Source of the DNA: UASB124 sp964446935
GTDB lineage: Bacteria; Babelota; Babeliae; Babelales; RVW-14
Length of the DNA: 64,000 bases
Assembly (NCBI GenBank): GCA_964446935.1
Contig: CAYUQI010000002.1
Location: forward strand, 27,690-91,689
Reading direction: 5' to 3'
The translations under genes and the position numbers were made by a program. Positions within the stretch are counted from its first letter, which is position 1. Every line of letters starts with the position of its first letter. The notes beneath the pieces were generated by a model, which searched no databases, was not told the origin of the DNA, and was given only the letters and a program-made list of their open reading frames with translations. Positions 7,620 to 17,169 of the stretch are shown here, in pieces.

Positions 7620-8486
7620 ATGAAAATTCAAAACCAATTTATTGTTTCGATTATAGTTTTCTTTTTATACGCAGTATATGTCCATGGTGCGGTCAAGAAG
7701 GAAAAAAAAGATCAAAAGTCGCATTCTCAAGTTAATACAGAATTTAATTTAGCCGCCAAAGCTGGGTCTCTTAAAAAGCTTAAACAAGCTATTGATGAGG
7801 ACGCCTCTATTGATTATGTAACTCCACGAACAGGGTGTGGATCGATTCATTGGCTTGCCACAAGTGGTGATATAACAGCGATAGAAGTTTTGTTGAAAAA
7901 TGGTGCAGATGTTAACCAAAAAGATGATATGGGTAGAACATGTCTTTTTTCAGTGCTGAGTAATGAGCATGTTAATAATCTTAAAACGTTTAATATTCTC
8001 ATTCGCAAACATAGCGCTATTCTTGGTACTAAGGATAATAAAAGAAACACACTTTTTCACGCGGCAGCTGCAATAGGATCTACGTTTTGGATCAATACTT
8101 TGTGGGCTACTATTTGCGAAAAATTTCCGGAGGAAGTAGCTAGCGGCCTGTTAAAAATGGAAAATATCGATCACAAAACAGCTCTTGATTTAGCACAAGG
8201 GCAATATGATTTTGCGGAAAAAAGGTATCAGAAGGCTCTTGATTCAAGTTCAGATCAAAGCAATGACCATTCAGTGATTAATCGTGCGAACAAGATGAAA
8301 AAGTACAAAACCGTTATTACAACAATTGAGCAGCTATTGCATATCAAGCCACATGAAGAGAATAGTACGCAAAGTAGTAGTACGCAAAGCAGCAGTACTG
8401 CTACCCCTGCCCCATTGACCAAAATGAATAGCTTTGCGCCTGAGGATGATGATGGTCTTGGATCTGCTAGTAAAGATGATAGGTAA
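7620..8486 (+). CDS. Secreted ankyrin-repeat protein
   Basis: 288 residues starting with a signal peptide (KIQNQFIVSIIVFFLYAVYV, cleavage near HGA). Ankyrin repeats run from about 40 to 175: FNLAAKAGSLKKLKQAI, then GSIHWLATSGDITAIEVLL-KNGADVNQKDDMG, RTCLFSVLSNEHVNNLKTFNIL, and a diverged NTLFHAAAAIG unit. The C-terminus (250-270) is Ser/Thr-rich with a repeated TQSSS unit, perhaps a flexible or modified tail. The start is fixed by GAGGGGGGAGT immediately before the ATG. Ankyrin stacks bind proteins; with a Sec signal this is probably an exported host-interaction protein. The partner is unknown. Confidence 0.75.
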   Translation: MKIQNQFIVSIIVFFLYAVYVHGAVKKEKKDQKSHSQVNTEFNLAAKAGSLKKLKQAIDEDASIDYVTPRTGCGSIHWLATSGDITAIEVLLKNGADVNQKDDMGRTCLFSVLSNEHVNNLKTFNILIRKHSAILGTKDNKRNTLFHAAAAIGSTFWINTLWATICEKFPEEVASGLLKMENIDHKTALDLAQGQYDFAEKRYQKALDSSSDQSNDHSVINRANKMKKYKTVITTIEQLLHIKPHEENSTQSSSTQSSSTATPAPLTKMNSFAPEDDDGLGSASKDDR

Positions 8487-8615
8487 ATATATGAATCGTT
8501 CATTCTGCCAAAATCAATAAAAATCTTGATTTACTGACATTTAGCTTGTTTTTGTTCTACACTCTATTCATGAAACGTTAGTATGTAGGGTGGTTTGTAA
8601 TGCAAAGAGGACACA

Positions 8616-9527
8616 ATGGTGTTGAAGGATATCTCAGTCCCACTGACAGTACCGGAAAAATCACGCGATATTTTTTGTCAAAATTATAGCAAGGCCACCA
8701 ATAGTACCGGTCGGCTTTTTTTATTTGCGGGGGATCAAAAAGTTGAACATCTGAATAAAGACTTTTATGGGCCAGGAATTGATCCTGAAGATGCCTCACC
8801 TGACCACCTGTTTGAAATAGCAAGTAAGGCCAAGATAGGCGTTTTTGCTACGAACTTGGGTCTTATTGCTCGTTATGCAACTAATTATTACAATGTGCGC
8901 TATATGGTAAAACTGAACGGCAAGACCGATCTAGTATCTGCACAGCAGGCTGAACCACGAAGCCGTTGTTGGTCAACAATACAACAGGTAGCGTCGGTTA
9001 AAGCACGCACCGGGCTTGATATCGTTGGTGTAGGATTGACGATATATCTTGGTAGTGAATATGAGGCTGAAATGTTGGCAACGGCAGCTGAAATGATTTA
9101 TGAAGCACATCAGATAGGTCTTTTGACAACGGTGTGGATGTACCCACGAGGCAAGGCAGTAAGCAATGAACGGAGTGCTGAGATTATTGCCGGTGCTGCC
9201 GGGGTTGCTGTGTGCTTAGGTGCAGATTTTGTGAAAGTTAATCCACCAGAGGCAGCTAAAAGCCTTGAAAGCGCCCAATTATTACGTCAAGCAACGGCGG
9301 CAGCTGGTAATACACGTGTAATTTGTTCTGGCGGTTCAAGTAAAAAAGAGCTCGATTTGTTACACGAGGTGTACAATCAAATTCATGTTGGTGGTGCTAT
9401 GGGTGCCGCCATTGGCCGTAATATTCATCAAAAAAATACACAGCAAGCAATCAAATTATGTAATGCATTAGCGTCGATTATTTTTGATGATGCAACGGTT
9501 GACGTTGCGCAACAATGTTTAAAATAA
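8616..9527 (+). CDS. Class I fructose-bisphosphate aldolase, archaeal/DhnA type
   Basis: Cleaves or forms fructose 1,6-bisphosphate through a lysine Schiff base in glycolysis/gluconeogenesis. The 303-residue TIM barrel shows DhnA-family features: FAGDQKVEHLN near the start, where other members have DHG, the Schiff-base strand GADFVKVNPP, a phosphate-binding CSGGSSKK segment, and GGAMGAAIGRNIHQ near the C-terminus. No signal peptide. AGAGGACACA precedes the ATG. Together with ppsA (4125-6515) and tpiA (25834-26613) it supplies the lower triose part of sugar metabolism. A 2-amino-3,7-dideoxy-heptulosonate synthase-like role is a less likely alternative within the same family. Confidence 0.85.
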   Translation: MVLKDISVPLTVPEKSRDIFCQNYSKATNSTGRLFLFAGDQKVEHLNKDFYGPGIDPEDASPDHLFEIASKAKIGVFATNLGLIARYATNYYNVRYMVKLNGKTDLVSAQQAEPRSRCWSTIQQVASVKARTGLDIVGVGLTIYLGSEYEAEMLATAAEMIYEAHQIGLLTTVWMYPRGKAVSNERSAEIIAGAAGVAVCLGADFVKVNPPEAAKSLESAQLLRQATAAAGNTRVICSGGSSKKELDLLHEVYNQIHVGGAMGAAIGRNIHQKNTQQAIKLCNALASIIFDDATVDVAQQCLK

Positions 9528-9545
9528 CCGAACAGGGGGTGGGGT

Positions 9546-10292
9546 ATGCGTTTCAGACGTATAAAAGAATACGCCAAGTTCTTGAAAAGTTTATTCAAAA
9601 TAAATGTTCGGTTGTTATGGGGGATGTGGCGGTTAACCAAACTTCCGCAACCTGCCATTACGGTATTTGGTGGTTCTCGAATTCCTCATGACAGTATTCA
9701 TGCTAAGATGGCGACTGAATTAGGCAAAATGCTTGCCGGTGATGGGTTTTCTATTATTACCGGCGGTGGCCCGGGCATTATGGCGGCCGCCAATCAAGGT
9801 GCTATTGAGTATTTAAAAGAGTGTCATATCAATGGTAATCGGTGTCATAACGAAGTAGTTTCTGCCGGTATTGGGTTATTGCGCCTTAATATCGAAAAGA
9901 CAAATCCTTACCTACAAGAAAATATACAAATGACACACTTTTTTTCCAGAAAATGGTTGCTTGTTCGTTATTCAGTTGGTTTTGTGATATTCCCTGGTGG
10001 GTTTGGCACCCTTGATGAGTTGTTTGAAATTGTTACTCTTGTTCAATGTAATAGAATGGCGAAGGCTCCTATTATCCTTATGGATAAAAGTTATTGGCAA
10101 CCATTGATGGAGTGGGTTGATCATCGTGCGTTGGCATATCAATTAATCTCCCCAGCCGATAAGAATATTTTTACCGTTGTCGATACGGTCGAAGAGGCTT
10201 TTACTATAATCCATGATTGCTGTAAAGGAATGGAAAAGTCGGTGCTGTATAATGGTGGTGAGCGGCAGAATAATGCCGGTGAACAGAAATAA
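9546..10292 (+). CDS. LOG-family (lysine-decarboxylase-like) nucleotide phosphoribohydrolase
   Basis: 248 residues of the Rossmann-like LOG/TIGR00730 family, whose characterised members release cytokinin bases or otherwise hydrolyse nucleoside 5'-monophosphates. The defining motifs are present: GGGPGIMAAANQGA near 78-91 and PGGFGTLDELFEI near 149-161, with SRKW just before. The N-terminal 30 residues are basic and hydrophobic, more than in minimal LOG proteins. It starts 18 bases after the aldolase stop with a GGGGGTGGGG site, so it is probably co-transcribed with it. The natural substrate in a non-plant bacterium is unknown. A strong bidirectional terminator follows directly. Confidence 0.85.
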   Translation: MRFRRIKEYAKFLKSLFKINVRLLWGMWRLTKLPQPAITVFGGSRIPHDSIHAKMATELGKMLAGDGFSIITGGGPGIMAAANQGAIEYLKECHINGNRCHNEVVSAGIGLLRLNIEKTNPYLQENIQMTHFFSRKWLLVRYSVGFVIFPGGFGTLDELFEIVTLVQCNRMAKAPIILMDKSYWQPLMEWVDHRALAYQLISPADKNIFTVVDTVEEAFTIIHDCCKGMEKSVLYNGGERQNNAGEQK

Positions 10293-10337
10293 AAATGAGA
10301 GAGGGACGAGGCAACAGCCTCGTCCCTCTCTCATTTT
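10292..10337. terminator. Bidirectional intrinsic terminator
   Basis: Perfect 20-bp arms around the loop CAACAG, bounded by A-run and T-run ends. It lies between the convergent LOG gene and the ankyrin/coiled-coil gene and would stop transcription from both sides. Confidence 0.92.
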
Positions 10338-10351
10338 CTTCACAGAGAAGT

Positions 10352-11503
10352 TTATTCAGTTGCTCCATGATCCTGTAAATATTTAATCATTTTTCGATTT
10401 CTATGTTGTTGAGCCCAATAAAGAGCGGTATATCCGTAAAAATTTTTGTTGTTTACATTAACCCCCGCCTCCACCATTCTTTTCACACCAACAAAATTAT
10501 TCTGTTTCGCGTAACTAACTAAAGTCTGAACCATCTTGTAGGGCGTCATTCCGAGCAGCCGTTGTTTACGCTTTATGGTTTCTACTTTTCTTATATCCGC
10601 CCACTCTGTTTTTTCTTGTGCTTCTTTAATTGCTTCTTTTGCATCTTCTTGTAAAGCTGCGGCTTTTTTTAGGATATCTTCTTTGGTTTGAAGAGTCTCA
10701 TCTGCCAATATTTGATCGGTAAATTTTTCTAATTTTTTTTCTTTGAGTATTGTTGTTATGTTTTCGATTTTTTTATTTTGTTCATCTAAGTCTTGTTTTA
10801 ATCGCTTTAAGGTGGCCAATTCAATCTCGAGTTTGCCTTTTTTAATGACAAATTTAGTGTTAGCCTTTACCTTGGTTAAAATGTCTTGAATTTTTTCTAT
10901 TTCAACGATCTGGCTTTCAATGTTTTCTAACTCTGCTTCCTTGTTTTTTATGTAGGTATCTAGATTAGATACAGTCCATAGACTTTCTTGTATATCAGCC
11001 ACTGTTGTGTCAAAGTTGCCTGCTATTATTCTATTGATAAGTCTTCTTCCCCGTCCTGTTAGATCATAGTTGATGTTATGTTGATAAAAAGAAGCAATTA
11101 TGGCAGCAATGCCAGTCAGGGATATCCCATCGAGCCATTTTTGTACCGCCACATTATCTTGTGGATAATATTCTAAATTTTTTCCTTCTTTAGAAAAACT
11201 TTTAATGTTGGGAGTTTCGCCAGCGTCAAAAGGGCTGTATATTACAGTAAAATCTCCAACATTCCTTTTAAATTTTAAAATTAATTTATATAAAATATCT
11301 AATTTCTCTGGATTATCGGTTAAGTTGAGGGTGTTTTCATCGATATCGATGCATTGATTTGTTACGCCAAAAGGATCGTTTTCAATTTTTTTTACTACAG
11401 AATCAATTGTTTCTATTGTTATGAGTTTTTGTGAAGACTGGCCATAACAGGTGAGATAAGAAAATAAGACTATAAAAATAGAAAACATTTTAAAGATTCT
11501 CAT
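10352..11503 (-). CDS. Secreted coiled-coil protein with C-terminal ankyrin repeats
   Basis: 383 residues. The N-terminus is a signal peptide (MRIFKMFSIFIVLFSYLTCYG). Residues 30-170 are of unknown fold. Residues about 185-325 are strongly charged and heptad-like (many E/K with I/L), predicting a long coiled coil. The last 55 residues carry ankyrin units: LVSYAKQNNFVGVKRMVEAG, VNVNNKNFYGYTALYWAQ, and NRKMIKYLQDHGATE at the very end. AAAGGAGA lies just ahead of the ATG. Export plus ankyrin repeats suggests a surface or host-interaction role; no enzyme motif is visible. Convergent with the LOG gene across a shared terminator. Confidence 0.72.
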   Translation of the reverse strand: MRIFKMFSIFIVLFSYLTCYGQSSQKLITIETIDSVVKKIENDPFGVTNQCIDIDENTLNLTDNPEKLDILYKLILKFKRNVGDFTVIYSPFDAGETPNIKSFSKEGKNLEYYPQDNVAVQKWLDGISLTGIAAIIASFYQHNINYDLTGRGRRLINRIIAGNFDTTVADIQESLWTVSNLDTYIKNKEAELENIESQIVEIEKIQDILTKVKANTKFVIKKGKLEIELATLKRLKQDLDEQNKKIENITTILKEKKLEKFTDQILADETLQTKEDILKKAAALQEDAKEAIKEAQEKTEWADIRKVETIKRKQRLLGMTPYKMVQTLVSYAKQNNFVGVKRMVEAGVNVNNKNFYGYTALYWAQQHRNRKMIKYLQDHGATE

Positions 11504-11622
11504 ATATTCTCCTTTTAAAAGAAGTACGTACTGTAAACAGATTTCTTTCTTTGTTGTATTATCCTGTTGTTATCACTAGTAACTAGCATACCACGGTCAA
11601 TATCAGCAAGTGTTTTACGTAA

Positions 11623-12189
11623 TCAAAAGTGTATTCCTACATTAAACGTTTCAATAGTGGAATACTGAGGGCCTGTACCTGTTATTTGTGATTCCATTAG
11701 ATGAGCAATGGTAACCGGAAGCTCTGGCAGGGTGAGTGGTGGCAAAGAATAATCTGGAATAGCTGTGAGGCTACAACGTGCAAGCGTGATGTGGGGGATA
11801 CATGATTTTTCATTGGTGTTGTGAATTGGTTGTTGATGATTATGTAAGAACGTTGTGATCATTTGTTTGATTTGGGTGACAAGTTTTGTATAGGCGTCAT
11901 TGTTGTAATATTCAGCCCAAATCATTCGGCGTGGGTCCTGTGGTGGTGCAAAGGTGACGCCCTTAAATTTCAAGGCAAATGGTTGGAGATGTTTAAAAAC
12001 AGTGTTACATACTAATACTAATCCTGGGATGAGTTCTTCGTTGGTATCCCCCAAAAAATGGAGGGTGATGTGGAGATTGCCCAGTGTTGTCCAGCGGACA
12101 TTGGCAAGATGCAAAGCTTTGCAATACCTATCAAGCAATGTAAGACTTGTCTCCGGGAAGGGAATAGCGATAAAAAGACGCTTATTCAT
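11623..12189 (-). CDS. thpR: RNA 2',3'-cyclic phosphodiesterase (2'-5' RNA ligase family)
   Basis: 188 residues of the 2H phosphoesterase family. Both catalytic HxTx motifs are present: HITLHFLG at 40-47 and HITLARC near 131-137. FIAIPFP near the N-terminus is the usual first strand, and length is typical of bacterial ThpR/LigT. The enzyme opens 2',3'-cyclic phosphates at RNA ends and can join tRNA halves in vitro; the physiological substrate is unsettled. No signal peptide. It lies downstream of the secretin operon on the same strand, 51 bases after it, so read-through is possible. Confidence 0.9.
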   Translation of the reverse strand: MNKRLFIAIPFPETSLTLLDRYCKALHLANVRWTTLGNLHITLHFLGDTNEELIPGLVLVCNTVFKHLQPFALKFKGVTFAPPQDPRRMIWAEYYNNDAYTKLVTQIKQMITTFLHNHQQPIHNTNEKSCIPHITLARCSLTAIPDYSLPPLTLPELPVTIAHLMESQITGTGPQYSTIETFNVGIHF

Positions 12190-12240
12190 GTAACACCAAA
12201 ATAAAGCGAATTATATTAAGATTTCAGCTAACAGAATCTG

Positions 12241-14904
12241 TTAAGCAGATACAGCTTCAAGCGGCTCTTTTTCTCGCTGTGCTATGCCAATAGGTCCTTG
12301 GACTGGCGCATAATGCGCAGCTTGTTTTTGCTTTTCTGCTTCTCGTTTGAGCCGTGCTTTTTCAATGGCTTCAGAGACCTTAAAATAAGGGTCTTCTTGT
12401 AGGTTGGCCGACTTTGGTCGGTTTCTGCCATACGTGTAGTCATCTATTGGTCTTAAAACACCTTGAGCAGCATCTGATAATTTTTGCTTAATTGTCTGAT
12501 GTGATGGTCGGAAAAACCATCGTTGTATTGGATCTCGGTCATGAATGTACATATCATTTTTCATAATCTGATATTTAGCATAATCAAGTTTAAGTTGGGT
12601 ATATTCATCAGGAGCGCCCTCAAAGCGTGGTTTGATAATACTTGGGCGAATGAATACGTAGAGGTTTTCCTCTGTTTTCGATTTTGCTTTAGTTTTAAAC
12701 AAGTTTCCCAGAATTGGAATATCGCCAAGAATTGGAGTTTTATAAACATCATCAGTTAGTTTACTTTTGGTTAATCCACCAAGGACCAAAACTTCACCAG
12801 CGCCCAAACATGCTTTTGTAACCAGTTTTCTTGTTGATTTGGAAGCGGTATCCGAAGGGTTTACTTGTTGAAATTCATCGACCGATATATCGGTTGACAG
12901 GTCAATGGTACCCGTCAAGTTGATAGTAGGTGTAAGATCAATTTTAATTTCAGCATCCAAATCTTCTTTTTGAACGACTGGCTGGATGTTTTTGGTATCT
13001 ACTTTGCCGCTGACTCTAAATGTTGTTTTGACCGAAACCGTACATTTTTGATTGTTGTTGGCGATAACATATGGTTGTGAAATAACTTGAGAATTTTTGA
13101 TATTTAACGTTGCCTTGATGATTGACCAGATGTTTTGATTCGTTCGTGGATCTGCGCGTCCTAAGGTAAAGTAACTCCCGTGTTCGTTACCAATAAGCTG
13201 ATTAGCGGGATCTAAAAAATCAATGTATGGGTTTGAAAATGGATTTTTGCTTTCTTCAGTGCCACTTTTAGCTATCCCTGATGTTAGATTTTGGAATTCA
13301 ACATTGACATTATGAGCGAGCGGATTGCCTTTGACGTTAAACATCTGTACCCCGAGTGAACGATCATTTTGCATATTCACATCAACAATCATGACCTCGA
13401 TAGCTACTTGTGGTTGTGGTTTGTCAAGTTTATCAATAAAGGTCTCAAGCCGTTTCCAGTCTTCTCGGTTACAAGCAATAATAAGACGATTACCGCCGCC
13501 GCGTTTGGCTGTTTCGGATCCAGCTGTATCATCTTGTTCTGCGCTGATAACAACATCTTCAAAAACCTTGTAACCACCTTCCATGACCAATGCCTTTTCT
13601 GTTGTTCCTTTTGGTGGTTTGATGATATCAACAAGAATAGGTTGAATATCTTGTGCACGAACATAACGCAGCTCCTTGACATGGAGGCGGGAATCAGCAC
13701 TTTCGATAGGGACATCAAGATATTTGTAGATAAAGCCTTTGATTTTTTCGATATTCTTTTTAGTGCCTAGGAGAATAAGTGAGTTTTGTGTTGGTTCAGC
13801 AAGGATTTTTGTCGCTGAAGAAAAATAAGAAGCTTCTTTTGATTGAAACGATGAGAAACGAATAATCTTTTCGTCTTTTTCTCCAACAATATCGGTAAAC
13901 AGTTTTTGAATATCATCAGCATTAGCCCATGTGAGTGAAATTACCTCAATAGCTTCACGAAGCCCGCCATCGTCGAGTTCTTTGACGATTTTCATGGCTG
14001 CTTTGATGTTTAAACATTGATCTTTGATGATACAGACGTTCAAATCCTTGTTATCAACAATATTTTTTTCATCAATCATTTTGCTTAAAATACTATGTGC
14101 GGCGTCAACCTTTATATTCTTTAAAAAATAGACGTATCGGACAACAAGATCGCTATCGGGAAGATTTTCTGGCTCTGTTCCGGTTCCTGATGAGTACACA
14201 GGAAGTGGTTCTTGTCCGTTGTTTTGGCTTGGAACAACGCGGTGCAGTGCCCCGACTTTAACAATGGTGAACCCATTCATTTCAAGAAGGGTAAGCATTA
14301 CGTTCCATGCTCGTTCGAGAGTTAGCGGGTTACGCGTTGTCAATGAAACCTTAGCCGTCTCGAGGTCTTTATGAGGAATAATATTAAACTTTTTTTGCTC
14401 TGAGAGGTAATTAAGCACACTTCCAAGTGAAGCATTATCAAAATTGAGATAAATATTTGCATCATCCTGTGTTTCTTGTGGCACTAAATCGCCGACGTTA
14501 ATCGTTGTTGAAGGCATAACTCCATTTTGTGGCGGAAGTGCCGGTTGCGGGGTTGCTGGTTGTTGTTGCTCTGGTTTGCTTGGCGTGACAGGAGTTGTTG
14601 TCGATGATTCAGTTGGCGTTGCTGGTTGCAGTGGTGTAGAAAATTCAGGCATTGAGGCTATTGCGGATTCGGCTGGTGGCATTGCAGCAGAAGGCGGCAC
14701 AGCAGTGGGTGCTGTTGCGACTGTTTCTGCAGCAGGGGTAGCCGTTGTTAGCTGAGGGGCTGGGGTAGCTGTGACTGATGGCACCGGGGCTGAAGTGGTA
14801 GGCATAAGTGGCATGAGTGCCATGGTGGTGTTTATCCACCATGGCGCAAACAGAAAACATAAGAGCATTATAAGTGATCTACTATATTTCATAGCCGTTA
14901 TCAT
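12241..14904 (-). CDS. Secretin, second paralogue (GspD/PilQ-like)
   Basis: 887-residue outer-membrane channel subunit. In order: signal peptide (SLIMLLCFLFAPWW), a Pro/Thr/Ala/Gln-rich linker to about residue 145, an N0-like domain (NIYLNFDNASLGSVLNYLSE), N1-N3 ring domains with intervening inserts, the secretin barrel domain with the signature TPILGDIPILGNLFKT, and a C-terminal extension. The extension contains DPIQRWFFRP (about 12505-12535), also found in the other secretin at 17166-20171, so the two are paralogues with the same unusual tail. It starts 3 bases after the PilO/GspM-like gene and is translationally coupled to it. Secretins form the outer-membrane pore of type II secretion or type IV pili; which one applies here is not settled by this gene alone. 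Confidence 0.88.
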   Translation of the reverse strand: MITAMKYSRSLIMLLCFLFAPWWINTTMALMPLMPTTSAPVPSVTATPAPQLTTATPAAETVATAPTAVPPSAAMPPAESAIASMPEFSTPLQPATPTESSTTTPVTPSKPEQQQPATPQPALPPQNGVMPSTTINVGDLVPQETQDDANIYLNFDNASLGSVLNYLSEQKKFNIIPHKDLETAKVSLTTRNPLTLERAWNVMLTLLEMNGFTIVKVGALHRVVPSQNNGQEPLPVYSSGTGTEPENLPDSDLVVRYVYFLKNIKVDAAHSILSKMIDEKNIVDNKDLNVCIIKDQCLNIKAAMKIVKELDDGGLREAIEVISLTWANADDIQKLFTDIVGEKDEKIIRFSSFQSKEASYFSSATKILAEPTQNSLILLGTKKNIEKIKGFIYKYLDVPIESADSRLHVKELRYVRAQDIQPILVDIIKPPKGTTEKALVMEGGYKVFEDVVISAEQDDTAGSETAKRGGGNRLIIACNREDWKRLETFIDKLDKPQPQVAIEVMIVDVNMQNDRSLGVQMFNVKGNPLAHNVNVEFQNLTSGIAKSGTEESKNPFSNPYIDFLDPANQLIGNEHGSYFTLGRADPRTNQNIWSIIKATLNIKNSQVISQPYVIANNNQKCTVSVKTTFRVSGKVDTKNIQPVVQKEDLDAEIKIDLTPTINLTGTIDLSTDISVDEFQQVNPSDTASKSTRKLVTKACLGAGEVLVLGGLTKSKLTDDVYKTPILGDIPILGNLFKTKAKSKTEENLYVFIRPSIIKPRFEGAPDEYTQLKLDYAKYQIMKNDMYIHDRDPIQRWFFRPSHQTIKQKLSDAAQGVLRPIDDYTYGRNRPKSANLQEDPYFKVSEAIEKARLKREAEKQKQAAHYAPVQGPIGIAQREKEPLEAVSA

Positions 14905-14907
14905 AGT

Positions 14908-15456
14908 TTAATCCAGCATCGATTTATATTTTTTCGTTGCAAGCATGATGTCAAATCCTATTTTTTGGCCGCCCTCGTTGCGAATTTTTAATTCCTTGAT
15001 ATAGACGATTTCTTTTTTATCAAGCGTATCAAGTATTTTTACGAGTTTTTCAGTTGTTTGTCCTTTGAATGATGCAGGCAATGTAATTTCATCAAATCGT
15101 TCATTGACGGTTTCGGCACGAGCATCCCATCCTGTTTCTGGAGTGATATTTTGTTCCCGATAAAATTGTTCAAAAAAGCCCTTCATAGTAAAATCTTTGT
15201 TTTTATCTAAAATTTCCTTAAATCGAACCTCGTCCTTAATCATTTTTCTGTTATTAGCAATCATTTTAAAGGAACGTTCAGTGAGTGTTTGAAGTTGTTT
15301 AATGTGCATAGCAAGATCATACTTTTTTTGATAAATAAAGTAGGTAACAGAGGCTGCAACAAGTGCTACTGAACCAAGAAAAAGAAGAATGTGCCGCTGA
15401 AACTGTTTTTGATTAAGATTTTGAAGATAACGAGCGAGTTTATTAAGTGCTTCCAT
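14908..15456 (-). CDS. PilO/GspM-like inner-membrane assembly protein
   Basis: 182 residues with one N-terminal membrane segment (HILLFLGSVALVAASVTYFIY, about 22-42), a helical stretch and a C-terminal alpha/beta periplasmic domain (about 95-180). That is the layout of PilO/GspM, which couple the cytoplasmic actin-like platform protein to the secretin. Sequence similarity in this family is low, so the call leans on layout and position: it sits between the PilM/GspL-like gene (3 bases upstream) and a secretin (3 bases downstream). It probably pairs with the bitopic PilM/GspL-like protein in the inner membrane. Confidence 0.65.
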   Translation of the reverse strand: MEALNKLARYLQNLNQKQFQRHILLFLGSVALVAASVTYFIYQKKYDLAMHIKQLQTLTERSFKMIANNRKMIKDEVRFKEILDKNKDFTMKGFFEQFYREQNITPETGWDARAETVNERFDEITLPASFKGQTTEKLVKILDTLDKKEIVYIKELKIRNEGGQKIGFDIMLATKKYKSMLD

Positions 15457-15459
15457 GGT

Positions 15460-17169
15460 TTATATCTCTTTCAATCTCATTCTCACCGAAAAGTTAACCC
15501 CATCTGCCGGTGTGGTTTCAATAGGCTCGATAACTTTGAGGATTGTTGAATCTCTAAAACGGTTTTCCAATGGAATGAAATCAACGAAGTGATCACCTGT
15601 TTTTGATTTAAAGATTCCTTCAACTTCAAGTTTTGGAATGCCAGCATCTTTTTTAGGCGAACCATCCTTCTCTTTTTCCCAATTGCGTTCTTGCGTAGTA
15701 AAGACAATTTCTTTGATCGAGACGTCAAATTGTTTTCTATTAATAATACGCGTGAGTTCAAGCCACAAATCAAGTGGTCGCATGCGTTGTTGAGCAAATG
15801 GAGCCCACACATCAAGCTTATCACGGACAATTCGCTCAGCCTCACGGACAACAGTTGCTAATGATGCGTTTCTAGGAAATTGTTCTTTGGTGAAGATATC
15901 CTCTGTTTTAATGCGATTGATTTCACGTAATTCAAACATTCGAGCTTCATTGCTCAGTTTGTGCAGATCAATAAATCCTTTGATTCCTATTCCTGTGAGC
16001 ATGGCGATGATAATAAACACAGCCATTGCTAGTTGTTTGACTAAAAGGCTATGCCGTTGAAAGGCAAATTGTTTTCGCCGTAAATCAAACAACTCTTGTG
16101 CTGGTGATGGAATAGCGGCACCAAGAGCGTTGGTAAAGATGTTCCAGTGATCGATAGGAGATTTGACCTTGTTTTTGATGTGTTTGGTATCAAAAAGTTT
16201 TTTACAATCAAAGATTTCGCATGGAAGTTGAATGGTGTTACTGCAAAATTCCATAAAATTAGGAATTGTGTGTACATAACCGGTAAAAAGGACTTTGCTG
16301 ATTCCTTCGTAATAATTCAACTTAAGGCTGAATGAATTGAGGGTAAATTGTACCTCGTTGAGCAAAAGCACGAAATGCTTTTGCATACTGCGGGCGAGTA
16401 CTTCATCGTTAAGGCCATATAAGCCGGCTGCTGCAAGCTTCTTTTCAACCTCTTCAGGCGAAAGCTTTGTTTCATCACTGATAAATTTAGTGATTGAGGC
16501 CATACCTCTTTGAATGTAACGTGTGAGGCGAAGTTGCCCATCTTGAATAAAGGCAACGCGTGTATTTTCATGGCTAAATTCAACAAGTGCTACTGCATTG
16601 GGCAAAGAATGATATTGAGGAATCTGTTGAAAAAGCCCATACAATGAAAACAAGTCAATGGTGATATGCGCAGGATCAACTCCAGCTTTTTCGTAAATAG
16701 AAAGATGTGCTTGTAGATCTTGACTTCGTACTGCTGCAACAAGGACCTGCGTTCCTTGATCCTTGCTTGTTTTTGTGATGATAAAATCAACAATTGCTTC
16801 GTTAATAGCAAAAGGAATCATGGTTTCTATTTCATAATCAAGTACCATTCGAATTTTTTCTGGATCGCTGAATTGTAGCTGCAATTCTTTGAAAATAACG
16901 ATTGATGCTGGAATACAAATGCGAACATAATTGTATGCTGAAATGGTACCAATAATTTTTTTAATAGCTTGTGCAGCTCGATCGGTATATGTTTCTGCCG
17001 GGCCGGCCTCGATTTTCTCTTCTTTAAGAAACTCAAGGATATTCTTATGACGTTTGGCATATACAAGCGCGAGTCGAACTGCATCATCATGCAGTGCCAA
17101 CCCAACAATGTGTTGGGCAAGAATACGATGAGTACCTATTTTTTCAGGTAAAAAAATTTCCTTGATCAT
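15460..17169 (-). CDS. PilM-PilN fusion / GspL-like platform protein
   Basis: 569 residues. The first 350 or so form an actin-like ATPase-fold domain as in PilM and GspL (NYVRICIPASIVIFKELQL, then a PEKIRMVLDYEIETMIPF segment typical of PilM). A single membrane segment follows (AMAVFIIIAMLTGIGIKGFI, about 380-400), then a coiled coil and a periplasmic ferredoxin-like domain resembling PilN or the GspL C-terminus. One protein therefore does the job of PilM plus PilN, as GspL does. Its ATG overlaps the secretin stop by 4 bases (ATGA), so expression is coupled. It would recruit the assembly ATPase, which is not in this window. Confidence 0.78.
   Translation of the reverse strand: MIKEIFLPEKIGTHRILAQHIVGLALHDDAVRLALVYAKRHKNILEFLKEEKIEAGPAETYTDRAAQAIKKIIGTISAYNYVRICIPASIVIFKELQLQFSDPEKIRMVLDYEIETMIPFAINEAIVDFIITKTSKDQGTQVLVAAVRSQDLQAHLSIYEKAGVDPAHITIDLFSLYGLFQQIPQYHSLPNAVALVEFSHENTRVAFIQDGQLRLTRYIQRGMASITKFISDETKLSPEEVEKKLAAAGLYGLNDEVLARSMQKHFVLLLNEVQFTLNSFSLKLNYYEGISKVLFTGYVHTIPNFMEFCSNTIQLPCEIFDCKKLFDTKHIKNKVKSPIDHWNIFTNALGAAIPSPAQELFDLRRKQFAFQRHSLLVKQLAMAVFIIIAMLTGIGIKGFIDLHKLSNEARMFELREINRIKTEDIFTKEQFPRNASLATVVREAERIVRDKLDVWAPFAQQRMRPLDLWLELTRIINRKQFDVSIKEIVFTTQERNWEKEKDGSPKKDAGIPKLEVEGIFKSKTGDHFVDFIPLENRFRDSTILKVIEPIETTPADGVNFSVRMRLKEI

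Noticed and set aside
13369..13770. 133-codon plus-strand frame inside the second secretin
   Set aside because: Antisense to conserved secretin ring domains; no ribosome site or recognisable domain.
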